DNA of 64,000 bases from Pseudoxanthomonas sp. GM95 (GTDB lineage: Bacteria > Pseudomonadota > Gammaproteobacteria > Xanthomonadales > Xanthomonadaceae), in the NCBI RefSeq assembly GCF_900109775.1, contig NZ_FOAX01000002.1, positions 744,001 to 808,000 of the forward strand, given 5' to 3'. Both the position numbers and the translations under genes were made by a program. Under the pieces are notes generated by a model. It was not told where the DNA came from. It did no database searches and saw only the letters and a list, made by a program, of their open reading frames with translations. Numbering within the stretch: the stretch's first letter is position 1; each line of letters starts with the position of its first letter. Of the stretch, positions 16,447 to 27,771 are shown piece by piece.

Positions 16447-18912
16447 TCAGAAGATGTCGAACGCGGCCTCGTCGGTGGCGTTCTCGTCCTGCAGCGTGTC
16501 GTCGCCCTGCATGCGGTCCAGGTCCTCGACCTTGATCCATTCGGTCGCGCCGTTCTTGCTGACCTCGACCATGCCTTCCGGCGGATCGTTCGGCGTGATC
16601 GGCTTGTCCTTCAGGGCCACGCGCATGTAGTCGATCCAGATCGGCAGCGCGGCCTTGCCGCCGTATTCGCGGTAGCCCAGCGAGCGGAAGTTGTCCTTGC
16701 CCACCCACACCGTGGTCACGTACGGGCCGGCGAAACCGGAGAACCAGGCGTCGCGGTGGTCGTTGGTCGAGCCGGTCTTGCCCGCGGTGTCCTCGCGGCC
16801 CAGCACGTTGGCGGCGGTGCCGGTACCGCGGCGGACCACGTCGCGCATCATCGAGACGATCTGGTACGAGGTGCGCTCGTCGATCGCGCGCGGCGCCACG
16901 TTGGTGCCCGGCGCCGGCTGCTGATCCACGGCCGGATCCGGTTTGGAGGTGGCGAGCGGCTCGGCCTTGGCCGGCTGCTGGTCCTGGGCCGGGCCGAAGT
17001 TGAAGCCATCGACCACCTGGCTCGGCGCCTGTGCGTTGGCGCCGTGGCGGCCGCAGGCGCGGCAGGCGGTGGCCGGGTTTTCCTTGAACACCACCTTGCC
17101 GTCGCGGTCCTTGACCTCATCGATCAACCACGGCGTCACCAGCGAACCACCGTTGGCCAGCACCGCGTAGCCACGCGCCACCGATATCGGAGTGAGCGAG
17201 GCCGAGCCCAGCGACATCGACAGGTTCGGCGGCAGTTCCGCCTCGTCGAAGCCGAACTGGCTGATGTACTTGCGTGCGAAATCCACGCCGATGGCGTCCA
17301 GCAGGCGCACCGAGACGAGGTTCTTGGACTTCACCAGCGCCTCGCGCAGGCGCATGGGGCCGGCGAACTTGCCGTCGTCGTTGCCCGGGCGCCAGACGTG
17401 GCCGCGGCGGTCGCGGAACACCACCGGCGCATCCAGCACGATCGACAGCGGATTGAAGCCCTTCTCGAACGCGGCCGAATACAGGAACGGCTTGAAGCTC
17501 GAACCCGGCTGGCGGCGCGCCTGGGTGGCGCGGTTGAACTTGTTCGCCGCAAAGCTGAAGCCGCCGACCAGGGCGCGGATCGCGCCGTTGTTGGCGTCCA
17601 GCGACACCAGTGCCGACTGCGCCTGCGGCAGCTGGTCCAGCGTGTAGACGTACTCGGGCTTGGCATCACCCGCTGGCGTTTTGTCGCTGCCGGCGTCCTT
17701 GCGTTCGGCGCCGATGCGGACCAGATCGCCGCGTTCCAGTAGCTTGCCCGGCGTGCGGCCGGTCCACTTGCTGGCCGAGGCGTTCAGGACGATCTGGCTG
17801 GCGTTGCGGGTGATCACCGTGGCGCTTTCGCCCGAGGTGCTGGCCACGATCACCGGATCCAGGCCGCCTTCGGACACGATGCCGCTCAAGTGACCGGCCA
17901 GCGATTCGGCATCGGCATCGGCGGTGACGTCGAAATGCTTCTCCGCCCCGCGCCAGCCGTGGCGATGGTCATACGTCGCCAGCCCTTCGCGCACGGCCTT
18001 GTCGGCGGCCGGCTGCAGCAGCGGATCGATGGTGGTGGTGACGTGGTAGCCCTTGTCCAGCACGTCGCCGCCGAACTTGGCGACCATTTCCTGGCGGACC
18101 ATTTCGGCGATGTAGGGCGCGTAGACGTCGATCGGACGCTCATGTGGCGCGGCGTGCGGTTCCTCAGCCTTGGCCTGGTCGGCATCGGCCTGGGTGATGT
18201 ACTTGTCTTCGCGCATGCGCTCGATCACGTACACGCTGCGCTGGTGGTTGCGCACCGGATTGCTGATCGGATTGCCGCTGGAAGGGAATTTCAGCGAGCT
18301 CACCAGCGTGGCGGTCTCGCCCAGCGTCAGTTCCTGCAGCGATTTGCCGTAATAGAACTCGGCGGCCGCTGCGATGCCGTAGGCGCGATTGCCGAAGAAG
18401 CTCTTGTTGAGATACAGCTCCAGGATCTGATCCTTGCTGAGCATGCCCTCGATGCGCATGGCCAGCATCATCTCGGCCAGCTTGCGCGTGTAGCTGTATT
18501 CATTACTAAGAAAGAACTGGCGCGCCACCTGCTGGGTGATCGTGCTGCCGCCGGCCACGCGGCCGTCCTTGGTCAGCGTCTGCCAGACCGCGCGCGAGAT
18601 GCCGGTCGGGTCGATGCCGCCGTGCTCATAGAAGTTGGAGTCCTCGGCCGCCACGAAGGCGTGCTGGACATTCTTCGGCACCTGGGAAATATCGACCGGA
18701 TAGCGGCGGGTCTCACCGAACATCCCGATCAATTTGCCGTCGTTGGCATACACATACATCGGTTCCTGCAGCTGCACGTCACGCAGCGACTGGATCGATG
18801 GCAGCTTCGACGAAATGGAGTAATACAGAAAGCCTAGAATCACCGCGCCAACCAAGGCGCCGACCAGACACAAACCAATCGCCCAGCGCAGCAGGCGGCG
18901 GAAACGGGACAT
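16447..18912 (-). CDS. mrcA: penicillin-binding protein 1A
   Basis: This 821-residue bifunctional class A PBP builds and cross-links peptidoglycan at the inner membrane. An N-terminal transmembrane helix spans about residues 10-32. The GT51 domain carries [10 protein letters not shown] and [15 protein letters not shown]. The transpeptidase domain carries SSFK (active-site Ser), SKN and KTGS. Between SKN and KTG is an unusual Pro/Ala/Gln-rich insertion preceded by CRACGRHG, a Cys pair in a periplasmic enzyme. The start at 18912 gives a short cytoplasmic tail ([10 protein letters not shown]). It is divergent from pilM, a gene order long conserved in gammaproteobacteria. Confidence 0.95.
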   Translation of the reverse strand: MSRFRRLLRWAIGLCLVGALVGAVILGFLYYSISSKLPSIQSLRDVQLQEPMYVYANDGKLIGMFGETRRYPVDISQVPKNVQHAFVAAEDSNFYEHGGIDPTGISRAVWQTLTKDGRVAGGSTITQQVARQFFLSNEYSYTRKLAEMMLAMRIEGMLSKDQILELYLNKSFFGNRAYGIAAAAEFYYGKSLQELTLGETATLVSSLKFPSSGNPISNPVRNHQRSVYVIERMREDKYITQADADQAKAEEPHAAPHERPIDVYAPYIAEMVRQEMVAKFGGDVLDKGYHVTTTIDPLLQPAADKAVREGLATYDHRHGWRGAEKHFDVTADADAESLAGHLSGIVSEGGLDPVIVASTSGESATVITRNASQIVLNASASKWTGRTPGKLLERGDLVRIGAERKDAGSDKTPAGDAKPEYVYTLDQLPQAQSALVSLDANNGAIRALVGGFSFAANKFNRATQARRQPGSSFKPFLYSAAFEKGFNPLSIVLDAPVVFRDRRGHVWRPGNDDGKFAGPMRLREALVKSKNLVSVRLLDAIGVDFARKYISQFGFDEAELPPNLSMSLGSASLTPISVARGYAVLANGGSLVTPWLIDEVKDRDGKVVFKENPATACRACGRHGANAQAPSQVVDGFNFGPAQDQQPAKAEPLATSKPDPAVDQQPAPGTNVAPRAIDERTSYQIVSMMRDVVRRGTGTAANVLGREDTAGKTGSTNDHRDAWFSGFAGPYVTTVWVGKDNFRSLGYREYGGKAALPIWIDYMRVALKDKPITPNDPPEGMVEVSKNGATEWIKVEDLDRMQGDDTLQDENATDEAAFDIF

Positions 18913-19053
18913 CAGGGAGCTTCCGATTGCACAATTCGTGGCACGGGAGTATAGATGCATCCGGGAGCGGGGGTCTGCTTCCTTGGGGGAAACAAAGACT
19001 TGGGCGACATCCTTACGAGAACTTGGCAACCCGTCACGGGTTCGCTCGAGCGC

Positions 19054-20193
<1,140 letters not shown>

Positions 20194-20194
<1 letters not shown>

Positions 20195-20898
20195 TGGCAA
20201 AGATCAATCTTCTTCCGTGGCGCGCGGAACGTCGCGCGCAGCGCCAGAAGGAGTTCTACGGCATGTTAGGTATGGCTGCGGCCATCTCCGTCGTGCTCGC
20301 ACTCTTCATCTGGTTCTACTACAACGGCCAGATCGACGGCCAGAACGCGCGCAATGCGTTTCTGCAGGGCGAGATCGTCAAGGTCGATGCCCAGATCAAG
20401 GAAATCGACGCCCTGGACAAGCAGAAGGATCGTCTGCTAGCCCGCAAGAAGGTCATCGAGGAACTGCAGGCCAATCGCTCGCAGATGGTGCACCTGTTCG
20501 ATTCGCTGGTCCGCACCATTCCCGATGGCGTGGTGCTGTCCAGCATCAAGCAGGACGGCAATATCCTGACGTTGTCCGGTCGCTCGCAGTCCAATGCGCG
20601 TGTGAGTACCTACATGCGCAATCTGGAAGGGTCGGGCTGGATGACCAAGCCGGTGTTGTCGATCATCGAAGCGAAGAACGACGACAAAACCGTCCAAGTG
20701 CCGGGTCGCGCGCTCCCTTACATGTTCACGCTGAAGGTCGAACTGGCGACGCCGGTTGATCCGGGCGTCGCGCCGGTCACCGATCCTTCCGCTGCGCCTG
20801 CGCCAAGCGCTGCGCCGGGTGCGCCGGCACCTGCCGCACCCGCAGCGACGCCGCCTGCTTCCACCACGCCCCCGACGCAAGGGAGCCCAGCGTCATGA
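20194..20898 (+). CDS. pilN: type IV pilus assembly protein PilN
   Basis: This 234-residue inner-membrane protein starts with MAKINLLPWR, the conserved INLLP motif that docks in the PilM groove. One transmembrane helix spans about 23-45, followed by a coiled-coil stretch (IKEIDALDKQKDRLLARKKV) and a periplasmic ferredoxin-like domain. The C-terminal 45 residues are an Ala/Pro-rich low-complexity tail. It pairs with PilO in the alignment complex. Confidence 0.95.
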
Positions 20899-21560
20899 GC
20901 CAGAAGAAAGTCAAACTCAACGAGCTGGATTTCAACAACATCGGTGGCTGGCCGCAGAACTACAAAATCGGGTTCTGCGTGCTGATCGGTGCCTTCATCC
21001 TGGTGCTGGCCTATCTGTTGGTGTTCAAGGGGCAGGGTGAGGAACTTGAAGGCCTGGAAGGGCAGGAATCGACGCTGCGTGCCGAGTTCGAGCAGAAGGC
21101 CGGCCGCGCCTCCAACCTGGCGCCGCTCAAGCAGCAGCTGGCGCAGATGGAGCAGGTGCTGCAGCAGATGTTGCGTCAGCTGCCCAGCAAGACCGAAATG
21201 CCCGACCTGATTGTCGATATTTCGCAGACGGCGCTGTCCAGTGGCCTGACCAATGAGCTGTTCCAGCCCGGTTCGGAGTCGCCCAAAGAGTTCTACGTCG
21301 AGACACCGATCGCGCTGCGCATGGTCGGCAGCTATCACCAGTTCGGCGCGTTTGTCAGCGGCGTGGCTTCGCTCCCACGCGTGGTGATTCTGACCATGCA
21401 TGACATCTCGCTGCAGCCTGTCGATAAGGGTGGCATCACGTCCAACGGCAATCTCGAATTGTCCGGTACGGTTAAGACCTATCGCTACATGGACGAGGAA
21501 GAGACCGCTGCGCAGGAAAAAGCGGCAGCTGGCACGCAACCTGCAGGAGCGCAACCATGA
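20895..21560 (+). CDS. pilO: type IV pilus assembly protein PilO
   Basis: This 221-residue partner of PilN has a short cytoplasmic part containing ELDFNNIGGWPQNYK, one transmembrane helix at about 28-48, a coiled coil (ELEGLEGQESTLRAEFEQK) and a periplasmic domain with QPGSESPKEFYVETP. It overlaps pilN and pilP by four bases at each end. PilN-PilO heterodimers connect PilM to the lipoprotein PilP. Confidence 0.95.
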   Translation: MSQKKVKLNELDFNNIGGWPQNYKIGFCVLIGAFILVLAYLLVFKGQGEELEGLEGQESTLRAEFEQKAGRASNLAPLKQQLAQMEQVLQQMLRQLPSKTEMPDLIVDISQTALSSGLTNELFQPGSESPKEFYVETPIALRMVGSYHQFGAFVSGVASLPRVVILTMHDISLQPVDKGGITSNGNLELSGTVKTYRYMDEEETAAQEKAAAGTQPAGAQP

Positions 21561-22096
21561 GTCAGCGTTCCTCTAACCAGAAGATCCGCGTGCTTGCCGT
21601 CGCGATAGCCGTGGTTGCCATGGCGGGCTGCACGCGCGGCATCACCAGCACGCCTGGCGATGCGCCGAACCTGGAAGACTGGGTGGCCAATGTGCGTGCG
21701 CGTCCCGCTCCGCCGCTGGAGCCGCTGCCGGTCATGCAGCAGTTCGAGACCTTCGAGTACGCGGCGCAGGGATTGCGTGATCCGTTCAGCACGGCTTGGA
21801 GTACGGCCGATGCCAGCGGATTGCGTCCGGACCCGAACCGTCGCAAGGAAACACTTGAGCAGTATCCGTTGGACAGCTTGAAGATGGTGGGGACGATCGG
21901 CAGCGGTTCCGGCCTGGTCGGTCTGGTAATGGCGCCTGACAAGGTGACGTATCGCGTTTCGGCCGGTGCCTACATGGGCCAGAGCGACGGACGGATCACC
22001 GACATCCAGCAGGATCGTGTCGATCTTGTTGAGCTGGTGCCCGATGGTGCCGGTGGCTGGCTGGAGCGCCCAGCTGCTGTGACATTAGATCAATGA
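21557..22096 (+). CDS. pilP: type IV pilus lipoprotein PilP
   Basis: This 179-residue protein has a lipoprotein signal with lipobox MAGC (Cys at about 24). Family motifs are LEDWVANVRAR, EYAAQGLRDPF and LKMVGTIG. PilP links the PilNO complex to the secretin PilQ across the periplasm. Its stop is at 22096, and pilQ follows closely. Confidence 0.95.
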   Translation: MSQRSSNQKIRVLAVAIAVVAMAGCTRGITSTPGDAPNLEDWVANVRARPAPPLEPLPVMQQFETFEYAAQGLRDPFSTAWSTADASGLRPDPNRRKETLEQYPLDSLKMVGTIGSGSGLVGLVMAPDKVTYRVSAGAYMGQSDGRITDIQQDRVDLVELVPDGAGGWLERPAAVTLDQ

Positions 22097-22110
22097 TTAG
22101 GGGATACACG

Positions 22111-23982
22111 ATGACCGCTTCCAACGCTCACGGCCTGCGTCCCCTGCGGCGCTCGGCAACCCATAGGTTGTGCGCTCTGGTCCTGGCGATCGCGGCCGTG
22201 GCTGGCGTGGCGCCGACCTTCGCTGCGCAGAGCCCGGCTTCGGCCAGCAGCACAAGCCAGTCGAGAGCCGTGCAGGTGTCCGATATCGACTTCCGCCGCG
22301 CGGACGATGGTTCGGGTCGCCTGATCCTCAAGTTCGATCGCAAGGGCGCGACCCCTGACCTGCGCACTGAAAACGGCAAGGTCATCGTTGATCTCGCCAA
22401 TGTCATGATGCCGGCCTCGCTGCAGAAGCCGATGAACGTCATGGACTTCGCCACGCCGGTCCAGCGCATCGACGCCCATGCGTCCGGCAAGGGCGCACAG
22501 CTGGTGCTGGATACACGCGGAACGGTCGAATCGCTCGCTTACCAGACCGAAAACCAATACGTGGTCGAGATCAGCGCCAAGGCCGATAAGCCTGCCGTCG
22601 GTGCGGCATCGGGTCAGATCGCCGGAACGTCGCAGCTTGCGGCTGCTGGTGCGAAGCCGTATTCGGGCAAGCCGGTGACCTTCAATTTCCAGGACGTGCC
22701 GGTGCGCACGGTTCTCCAGCTGATCGCTGAAGAGTCCAATCTGAATATTGTCGCTTCCGACACTGTGCAGGGCAGCGTCACGCTGCGTCTGGTCAACGTG
22801 CCGTGGGATCAGGCACTGGATATCGTGCTGCGTGCCAAGGGCCTGGATAAGCGTCGTGACGGCAACGTGGTGTGGGTCGCGCCGCAGCCCGAGCTGGCCA
22901 AGTTTGAGCAGGACAAAGAAGATGCGCGCATCGCGATCGAGAATCGCGAAGATCTGATTACTGACTATGTCCAGATCAATTATCACAGCGCGACCGAAAT
23001 CTATAAGGCGCTGACCGAGGCCAAGGGCATTGGTGGTAGCAGTGGCGGCAGTGGCGGTGGATCGGGCGGCGATCAAGAGAATGGTTTCTTGTCGCAGCGC
23101 GGCCGTCTGGTTGCCGATGAGCGTACGAACACCCTGATGATCAGTGACATCCCCAAAAAAGTCGCTTCAATGCGCGAACTGATCGGTGTGATTGATAAGC
23201 CTGTGGATCAAGTGCTGATCGAGGCTCGTATCGTGGTCGCAACCGATACATTCGCTCGCGATTTGGGCGCGAAGTTCGGCATCGGCGGCACCCATACCTA
23301 TGGTGACAACGTAGCAACCATTGGCAGTAGTGCGACGGGTGGCGTGGACGCCACGCGCGGCTTAAACGTCAATCTGCCCGCGAATAACTTTACCGATGGG
23401 GCCGCCGCCGGAGCTCCGAGTTTGGCGTATACATTGCTCGGGGCAAACTTCAATCTCGATCTCGAGCTGTCTGCGTTGCAGGAAGAGGGGCGCGGTGAGG
23501 TCGTTTCCAACCCTCGCATCATTACCGCGAATCAACGTGAAGGTGATATCAAGCAGGGTACTGAGATCGGCTATGTAACCATCACCGGTGGTACTGGAGG
23601 AACTGCCGCAACACCCAATGTGCAGTTCAAGGAAGCCTTGCTCGAACTCAAGGTCACGCCAACCATTACTCACGACGGCCGCGTGTACTTGAATATGTTT
23701 GTCAAGAAGGATGATGTCGCTGACTACATTACACTTCCTAATTACGGTGTGGTGCCTACTTTGAACCGTCGGGAAATCAATACTGCCGTCCTTGTCGAAG
23801 ATGGTCAGACGGTCGTGATTGGTGGCGTGTACGAGTTTACGGATCAGGCATCGGTCTCAAAAGTGCCGTTCCTGGGTGACATCCCGTTCCTTGGCAATCT
23901 TTTCAAGAAGCAGGGCAAGCAGAAGAACAAGGCTGAGCTTTTGATCTTCGTGACGCCGAAGGTGATCGCGGTTCGCCAGTAA
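22111..23982 (+). CDS. pilQ: type IV pilus secretin PilQ
   Basis: This outer-membrane secretin of about 623 residues forms the pore for the pilus. After the signal peptide comes one AMIN domain (VQVSDIDFRRADDGSGRLIL). The N-domains follow (FNFQDVPVRTVLQLIAEE), then a Gly/Ser linker (about 310-325), then the secretin core with VDQVLIEARIV, GRGEVVSNPRI and a conserved end VPFLGDIPFLGNLFKK. The ATG at 22111 follows an AGGGGA ribosome site; an in-frame ATG at 22093 overlaps the pilP stop and is less likely. Only one AMIN domain is seen, where several relatives have two. The 3' half is clearly AT-richer than its surroundings. Confidence 0.95.
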   Translation: MTASNAHGLRPLRRSATHRLCALVLAIAAVAGVAPTFAAQSPASASSTSQSRAVQVSDIDFRRADDGSGRLILKFDRKGATPDLRTENGKVIVDLANVMMPASLQKPMNVMDFATPVQRIDAHASGKGAQLVLDTRGTVESLAYQTENQYVVEISAKADKPAVGAASGQIAGTSQLAAAGAKPYSGKPVTFNFQDVPVRTVLQLIAEESNLNIVASDTVQGSVTLRLVNVPWDQALDIVLRAKGLDKRRDGNVVWVAPQPELAKFEQDKEDARIAIENREDLITDYVQINYHSATEIYKALTEAKGIGGSSGGSGGGSGGDQENGFLSQRGRLVADERTNTLMISDIPKKVASMRELIGVIDKPVDQVLIEARIVVATDTFARDLGAKFGIGGTHTYGDNVATIGSSATGGVDATRGLNVNLPANNFTDGAAAGAPSLAYTLLGANFNLDLELSALQEEGRGEVVSNPRIITANQREGDIKQGTEIGYVTITGGTGGTAATPNVQFKEALLELKVTPTITHDGRVYLNMFVKKDDVADYITLPNYGVVPTLNRREINTAVLVEDGQTVVIGGVYEFTDQASVSKVPFLGDIPFLGNLFKKQGKQKNKAELLIFVTPKVIAVRQ

Positions 23983-24004
23983 TCGCTGCACAACTTTGCG
24001 TGGA

Positions 24005-24034
24005 GAAGAACGGAGCCCAAGGGCTCCGTTCTTC
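24005..24034 (+). terminator. rho-independent terminator of the pil operon
   Basis: GAAGAACGGAGCCC at 24005-24018 and its exact complement at 24021-24034 form a 14-base stem with a two-base nominal loop, followed by a short T-containing stretch. It lies 22 bases after the pilQ stop and should end the pilMNOPQ transcript. The next 150 bases, to the MoxR gene, show no other feature. Confidence 0.85.
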
Positions 24035-24185
24035 GTTGTATCGCAGGCGATTAGGCTGCGGACCGGGTCGAGTGCGTGGCGCGTCTCCGAATCCGTAGCC
24101 TTCGCTGAACGGGCGAGTCGCGGTATGGTGGGTCGATGGAACCCCCACAGGCCTGCGTTGGTCGAAAGCCACGTTGGTCTAGACC

Positions 24186-25226
24186 ATGAGACATTCGATG
24201 GAACACGCCCCCGACGCCCGTCCGCCCGCGCAGTCTGCATCGCAGTCCGCTTCCGACGACCATTTGCATGATGCGTTCATCGCGCTGCGCGCCTCGCTGT
24301 CCGAGACGATCGTGGGCCAGCACGCGCTGGTCGATCGCCTGCTGATTGCCTTGTTGGCCGATGGCCACCTGCTGGTGGAAGGCGCGCCAGGCCTGGCCAA
24401 GACCATGGCGATCCGCGCACTCGCCGCGCGCATGGAGGCCGACTTTGCACGCGTGCAGTTCACGCCCGACCTGCTGCCAGCGGACCTGACCGGCACTGAA
24501 GTCTGGCGTCCGCAGGATGGGCGTTTCGAGTTCCAGGCCGGCCCGATCTTCCATCCGATCCTGCTGGCCGACGAAATCAACCGCGCGCCGGCGAAGGTGC
24601 AATCGGCGTTGCTCGAAGCGATGGGCGAGCGCCAGGTCACGGTCGGACGCCATACGTATCCGCTGCCGCCGCTGTTCTTGGTGATGGCCACGCAGAATCC
24701 GATTGAGCAGGAAGGCACGTTCCCGTTGCCCGAAGCGCAGCTGGATCGCTTCCTGATGCACGTGAAGATCGGCTATCCCGAAGCGTCTGCGGAGACCGAG
24801 ATCCTGCGGATCGCGCGCGATCGTGCGCGCGATGCGTTGAAGCCGCTGCCCGAGCAGCTTGCGCGCATGTCGCTGGACGATGTGTTCGCTGCCCGCCGTC
24901 AGGTCCTGGACCTGCATATGGCGCCGGCGCTGGAGCGTTACCTCGTCGAATTGGTGCTTGCTTCGCGCGATGCGTCGCGTTACGACGCGCAGCTGGCGCG
25001 CCGGATCGCGTGGGGCGCTAGCCCGCGTGGCTCGATCGCGCTGGAGCGCTGTGCGCGGGCGAACGCGTGGCTGGCAGGTCGCGACTACGTCACGCCGGAA
25101 GACGTGCGCGCGGTGGCGCCGGATGTCCTGCGGCATCGTGTCCTGCCCAGTTACGAAGCGACCGCCGAGGGCTGGGATGGCGCGCGTCTGGTCGATGCGC
25201 TGATCGAACGCGTGCCGCTGCCTTGA
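24186..25226 (+). CDS. MoxR-family AAA+ ATPase
   Basis: This 346-residue AAA+ ATPase has Walker A GAPGLAKT at 66-73, Walker B ILLADEINRAP, sensor 1 VMATQNPIEQEG and the C-terminal lid. MoxR proteins act as chaperone-like motors that insert cofactors into, or activate, VWA-domain partners. It leads a unit with a DUF58 protein and two VWA proteins, the classical MoxR/Bat arrangement. A 120-base gap separates it from the DUF58 gene. The likely role is envelope stress tolerance or maturation of a protein complex; the client is unknown. Confidence 0.93.
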   Translation: MRHSMEHAPDARPPAQSASQSASDDHLHDAFIALRASLSETIVGQHALVDRLLIALLADGHLLVEGAPGLAKTMAIRALAARMEADFARVQFTPDLLPADLTGTEVWRPQDGRFEFQAGPIFHPILLADEINRAPAKVQSALLEAMGERQVTVGRHTYPLPPLFLVMATQNPIEQEGTFPLPEAQLDRFLMHVKIGYPEASAETEILRIARDRARDALKPLPEQLARMSLDDVFAARRQVLDLHMAPALERYLVELVLASRDASRYDAQLARRIAWGASPRGSIALERCARANAWLAGRDYVTPEDVRAVAPDVLRHRVLPSYEATAEGWDGARLVDALIERVPLP

Positions 25227-25346
25227 TGCCTCAGGCTTCGCACGGAACGTCGCCGATGGCACCTGCAATTCCCAAGATCGCCTGTCTGCCTCCGCGTGTT
25301 CGCACATGTGGCGCGTTTCGTAGCGTGCGGGGCTGAGGGCGACGTG

Positions 25347-26294
25347 ATGGCACGGTCTCTTCCCGGCAACGCGCAGCCTGCGGCCGAAGACGCGGGCAAC
25401 GGTCTGCGGCCGACGCTGGCGGAACTGGTGGGCCTGCGCGCGCTGGCCCAGCGACGGCCCGCGGCGCGACGCGGTAGCCATCATCTGACCGGACCGGCGG
25501 CGTCGCCGCTGCGCGGTCGCGGCATGGAATACGCCGAATCGCGCGAATACGTGGCGGGCGACGATGCACGTCATATCGACTGGCGGCTCACCGCGCGTAG
25601 CGGCAAGCCGCATACCAAGTTGTTCCAGGCCGAGCGCGAACGCCTGACGCTGATCGTGGCCGATACGGCGCCGGCGCTGTATTTCGGCACTCGCGTACGC
25701 TTCAAATCGGTGCAGGCGGCGCGTGCCGGTGCGCTGGCGGCCTGGGCGGCGGTGCGCGATGGCGACCGGATCTCGGTGCTGCGCGGTGCAAGCAGCGAGC
25801 CACCGGTGCCGCCGGCTTCCGGCACGCGCGGCGCCTTGCGCGCGCTGGATGGCTTGATGCGCTGGTATGCCGAACCGCCGGCCGATGATCTCGGCCTGAC
25901 GTCCGCGCTGGAGCACGCTCAGCGCGTCCTGCGCCCTGGTTCGCGGCTGGTCGTGCTGGCCGATCCGCGCAGCGTCGCGACGGTGCCGGAAGTGCGCTGG
26001 CCTGCCTTGGCCGGCCACCACGAAGTGATCGTGTTGATGCTGACCGATGCGCTGGAGCAGGCGCCGCCCAAGAGCAAGCTGCCGTTCCAGTCGGGCGATC
26101 ACCGCCTGGAACTGGATCTGGGCAACGCCAGCCAGCGTCAGCGTTGGGGGCGTGAATTCGTCCAGCCCCTGCATGCCGCGCTGGAACGTCTGCCGGCCCG
26201 CGGCGTGCGGGCTTATGCCTTGCGTGCCGACGCGGCCAGCGATGCGTGGTTGCCGCTGTTAGGACGCGCCGCACCGGTGCCGGCGACCGCATGA
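25347..26294 (+). CDS. DUF58 domain protein of the MoxR operon
   Basis: This 315-residue protein carries the DUF58 signature GMEYAESREYVAGDDARHIDW at about 60-80, followed by RSGKPHTKLFQAERER. DUF58 proteins have a degenerate VWA-like fold and are nearly always encoded next to MoxR. The ATG at 25347 is preferred because it follows a GAGGG site; the frame is open 17 codons further up. Its stop overlaps the next start by four bases. Confidence 0.9.
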   Translation: MARSLPGNAQPAAEDAGNGLRPTLAELVGLRALAQRRPAARRGSHHLTGPAASPLRGRGMEYAESREYVAGDDARHIDWRLTARSGKPHTKLFQAERERLTLIVADTAPALYFGTRVRFKSVQAARAGALAAWAAVRDGDRISVLRGASSEPPVPPASGTRGALRALDGLMRWYAEPPADDLGLTSALEHAQRVLRPGSRLVVLADPRSVATVPEVRWPALAGHHEVIVLMLTDALEQAPPKSKLPFQSGDHRLELDLGNASQRQRWGREFVQPLHAALERLPARGVRAYALRADAASDAWLPLLGRAAPVPATA

Positions 26295-26755
26295 GCGCGA
26301 TGGCGCCGCAACCCTTGGTCCTGCGTGACGTGCACGTGCCACCCGCGCCGAGCTGGTGGCCGCCTGCGCCCGGCTGGTGGCTGGTGCTGGTTGGTGTGTT
26401 GATCCTGGTCGCCGTGCCGCTGGCGTGGCTGTACTGGAAGCGCACGCGTCGCGCGCGCCTGGTCGCGCTGTTCGATCGCAACTGCACCTCGGCGCTGGCG
26501 CCGCCGATGCAGGTCGCGTCGGCCTCCGAACTGCTGCGCCGCGCCGCGCGCCGGGTCGATCCGAAGGCCGACCGCCTGCAGGGCGAGGCCTGGCTGAAAT
26601 TTCTGGATGGCAAGCAGGGCAGCGACTTCAGCCAAGGCGTGGGCCAGTTGCTCAAGGACGGCGGCTTCCGTCCGCGGATCGATCCGCGCCAGTTGGAACA
26701 GTTGCGCGACCTCGCGCGCGCACGCTTCGTCGCGTTGATGGAAGGCCAGCGATGA
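26291..26755 (+). CDS. DUF4381 small membrane protein
   Basis: This 154-residue protein begins with a Pro/Trp-rich stretch (APSWWPPAPGWWLVLVG) leading into a single transmembrane helix at about 28-48, then a basic cytoplasmic region and a helical domain (WLKFLDGKQGSDFSQGVGQLL). This is the DUF4381 pattern usual in MoxR operons between the DUF58 and VWA genes. It overlaps both neighbours by four bases, so it is made in fixed ratio with them. Confidence 0.85.
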   Translation: MSAMAPQPLVLRDVHVPPAPSWWPPAPGWWLVLVGVLILVAVPLAWLYWKRTRRARLVALFDRNCTSALAPPMQVASASELLRRAARRVDPKADRLQGEAWLKFLDGKQGSDFSQGVGQLLKDGGFRPRIDPRQLEQLRDLARARFVALMEGQR

Positions 26756-27771
26756 GCATGGCCGCGCAGTGGTTGCAGGAATTCCGGCTGGTGTTCGGTG
26801 GTTTTGGCTGGCCGTGGATGTGGGCCGCGCTTCCGCTGCCCTGGCTGGTCGCGTGGCTGGCCCCGGCGGTGCGCAGCCAGTCGCCGGCGCTGCGCGTGCC
26901 GTACGGCGAACGGCTCGATGGCATCGCCACCAGCGGCACCGCGGTGCGCCGTTTCCACGTGAACTGGCTGGCGGCGCTGGCCTGGGTGCTGCTGTGCGCG
27001 GCTGCGTCGCGCCCGCAGCAGCTGGGCGAAGCGGTGACGCCGCCGCAGGCCGGGCGCGATTTGATGCTGGCGGTGGACTTGTCCGGCAGCATGCGCGAGC
27101 CCGACATGGAGCTGGGTGGTCGCCCGGTGGATCGCCTGACCGCCGCCAAGGCGGTGCTGGCCGACTTCCTCAATCGCCGTATCGGCGACCGCGTCGGCCT
27201 GCTGGTGTTCGGCAATCGCGCCTACGCCGTGGCACCGCTGACGCTGGACCGCGATTCGGTCCGCGACCAACTGCGCGATACGGTCAGCGGCCTGGCCGGG
27301 CGCGAAACCGCGATCGGCGACGCCATCGGCCTGGCGGTCAAGCGCCTGAGCAACCAGCCGGCCGGGCAGCGCGTGCTGATCCTGCTCACTGATGGCGTCA
27401 ACACGGCGGGCGCGTTGGATCCGGCCAAGGCCGCCGAGCTTGCCAAGAACGAGGGCGTGCGCATCCACACCATTGCCTTCGGTGGCAGCGGGGCGGGCAT
27501 GTCGGTGTTCGGCATGCGCCTGCCGATGCAGGGCCAGGACGACATCGACGAAGAAGGCCTGCGCGCCATCGCCGAGACCACCGGCGGACGCTTCTTCCGC
27601 GCCCGCGATACCGAGGAGCTGGTCGGGATCTATTCGGAGCTGGACAAGATCGAGCCGATCTCACGGCCCGGCCGTGCGGTGCAGCCGCGGATCGAGCGCT
27701 ATCCGATCCCGCTGGCCCTGGCGCTCTGTTGCGGCTTGCTTGCGCTGGCCTGGCGTGGGGTGCGCGCATGA
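26752..27771 (+). CDS. VWA-domain membrane protein (BatA-like)
   Basis: This 339-residue protein has two N-terminal transmembrane helices, a von Willebrand factor A domain and one C-terminal helix. The metal site is intact (DLSGS at 109-113, a later RETAIGDAIG and LTDGVNTAG). BatA-like proteins are thought to be held in the inner membrane with the VWA domain in the periplasm, acting with the MoxR ATPase. Start and stop codons overlap both neighbours by four bases. Confidence 0.9.
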   Translation: MSMAAQWLQEFRLVFGGFGWPWMWAALPLPWLVAWLAPAVRSQSPALRVPYGERLDGIATSGTAVRRFHVNWLAALAWVLLCAAASRPQQLGEAVTPPQAGRDLMLAVDLSGSMREPDMELGGRPVDRLTAAKAVLADFLNRRIGDRVGLLVFGNRAYAVAPLTLDRDSVRDQLRDTVSGLAGRETAIGDAIGLAVKRLSNQPAGQRVLILLTDGVNTAGALDPAKAAELAKNEGVRIHTIAFGGSGAGMSVFGMRLPMQGQDDIDEEGLRAIAETTGGRFFRARDTEELVGIYSELDKIEPISRPGRAVQPRIERYPIPLALALCCGLLALAWRGVRA

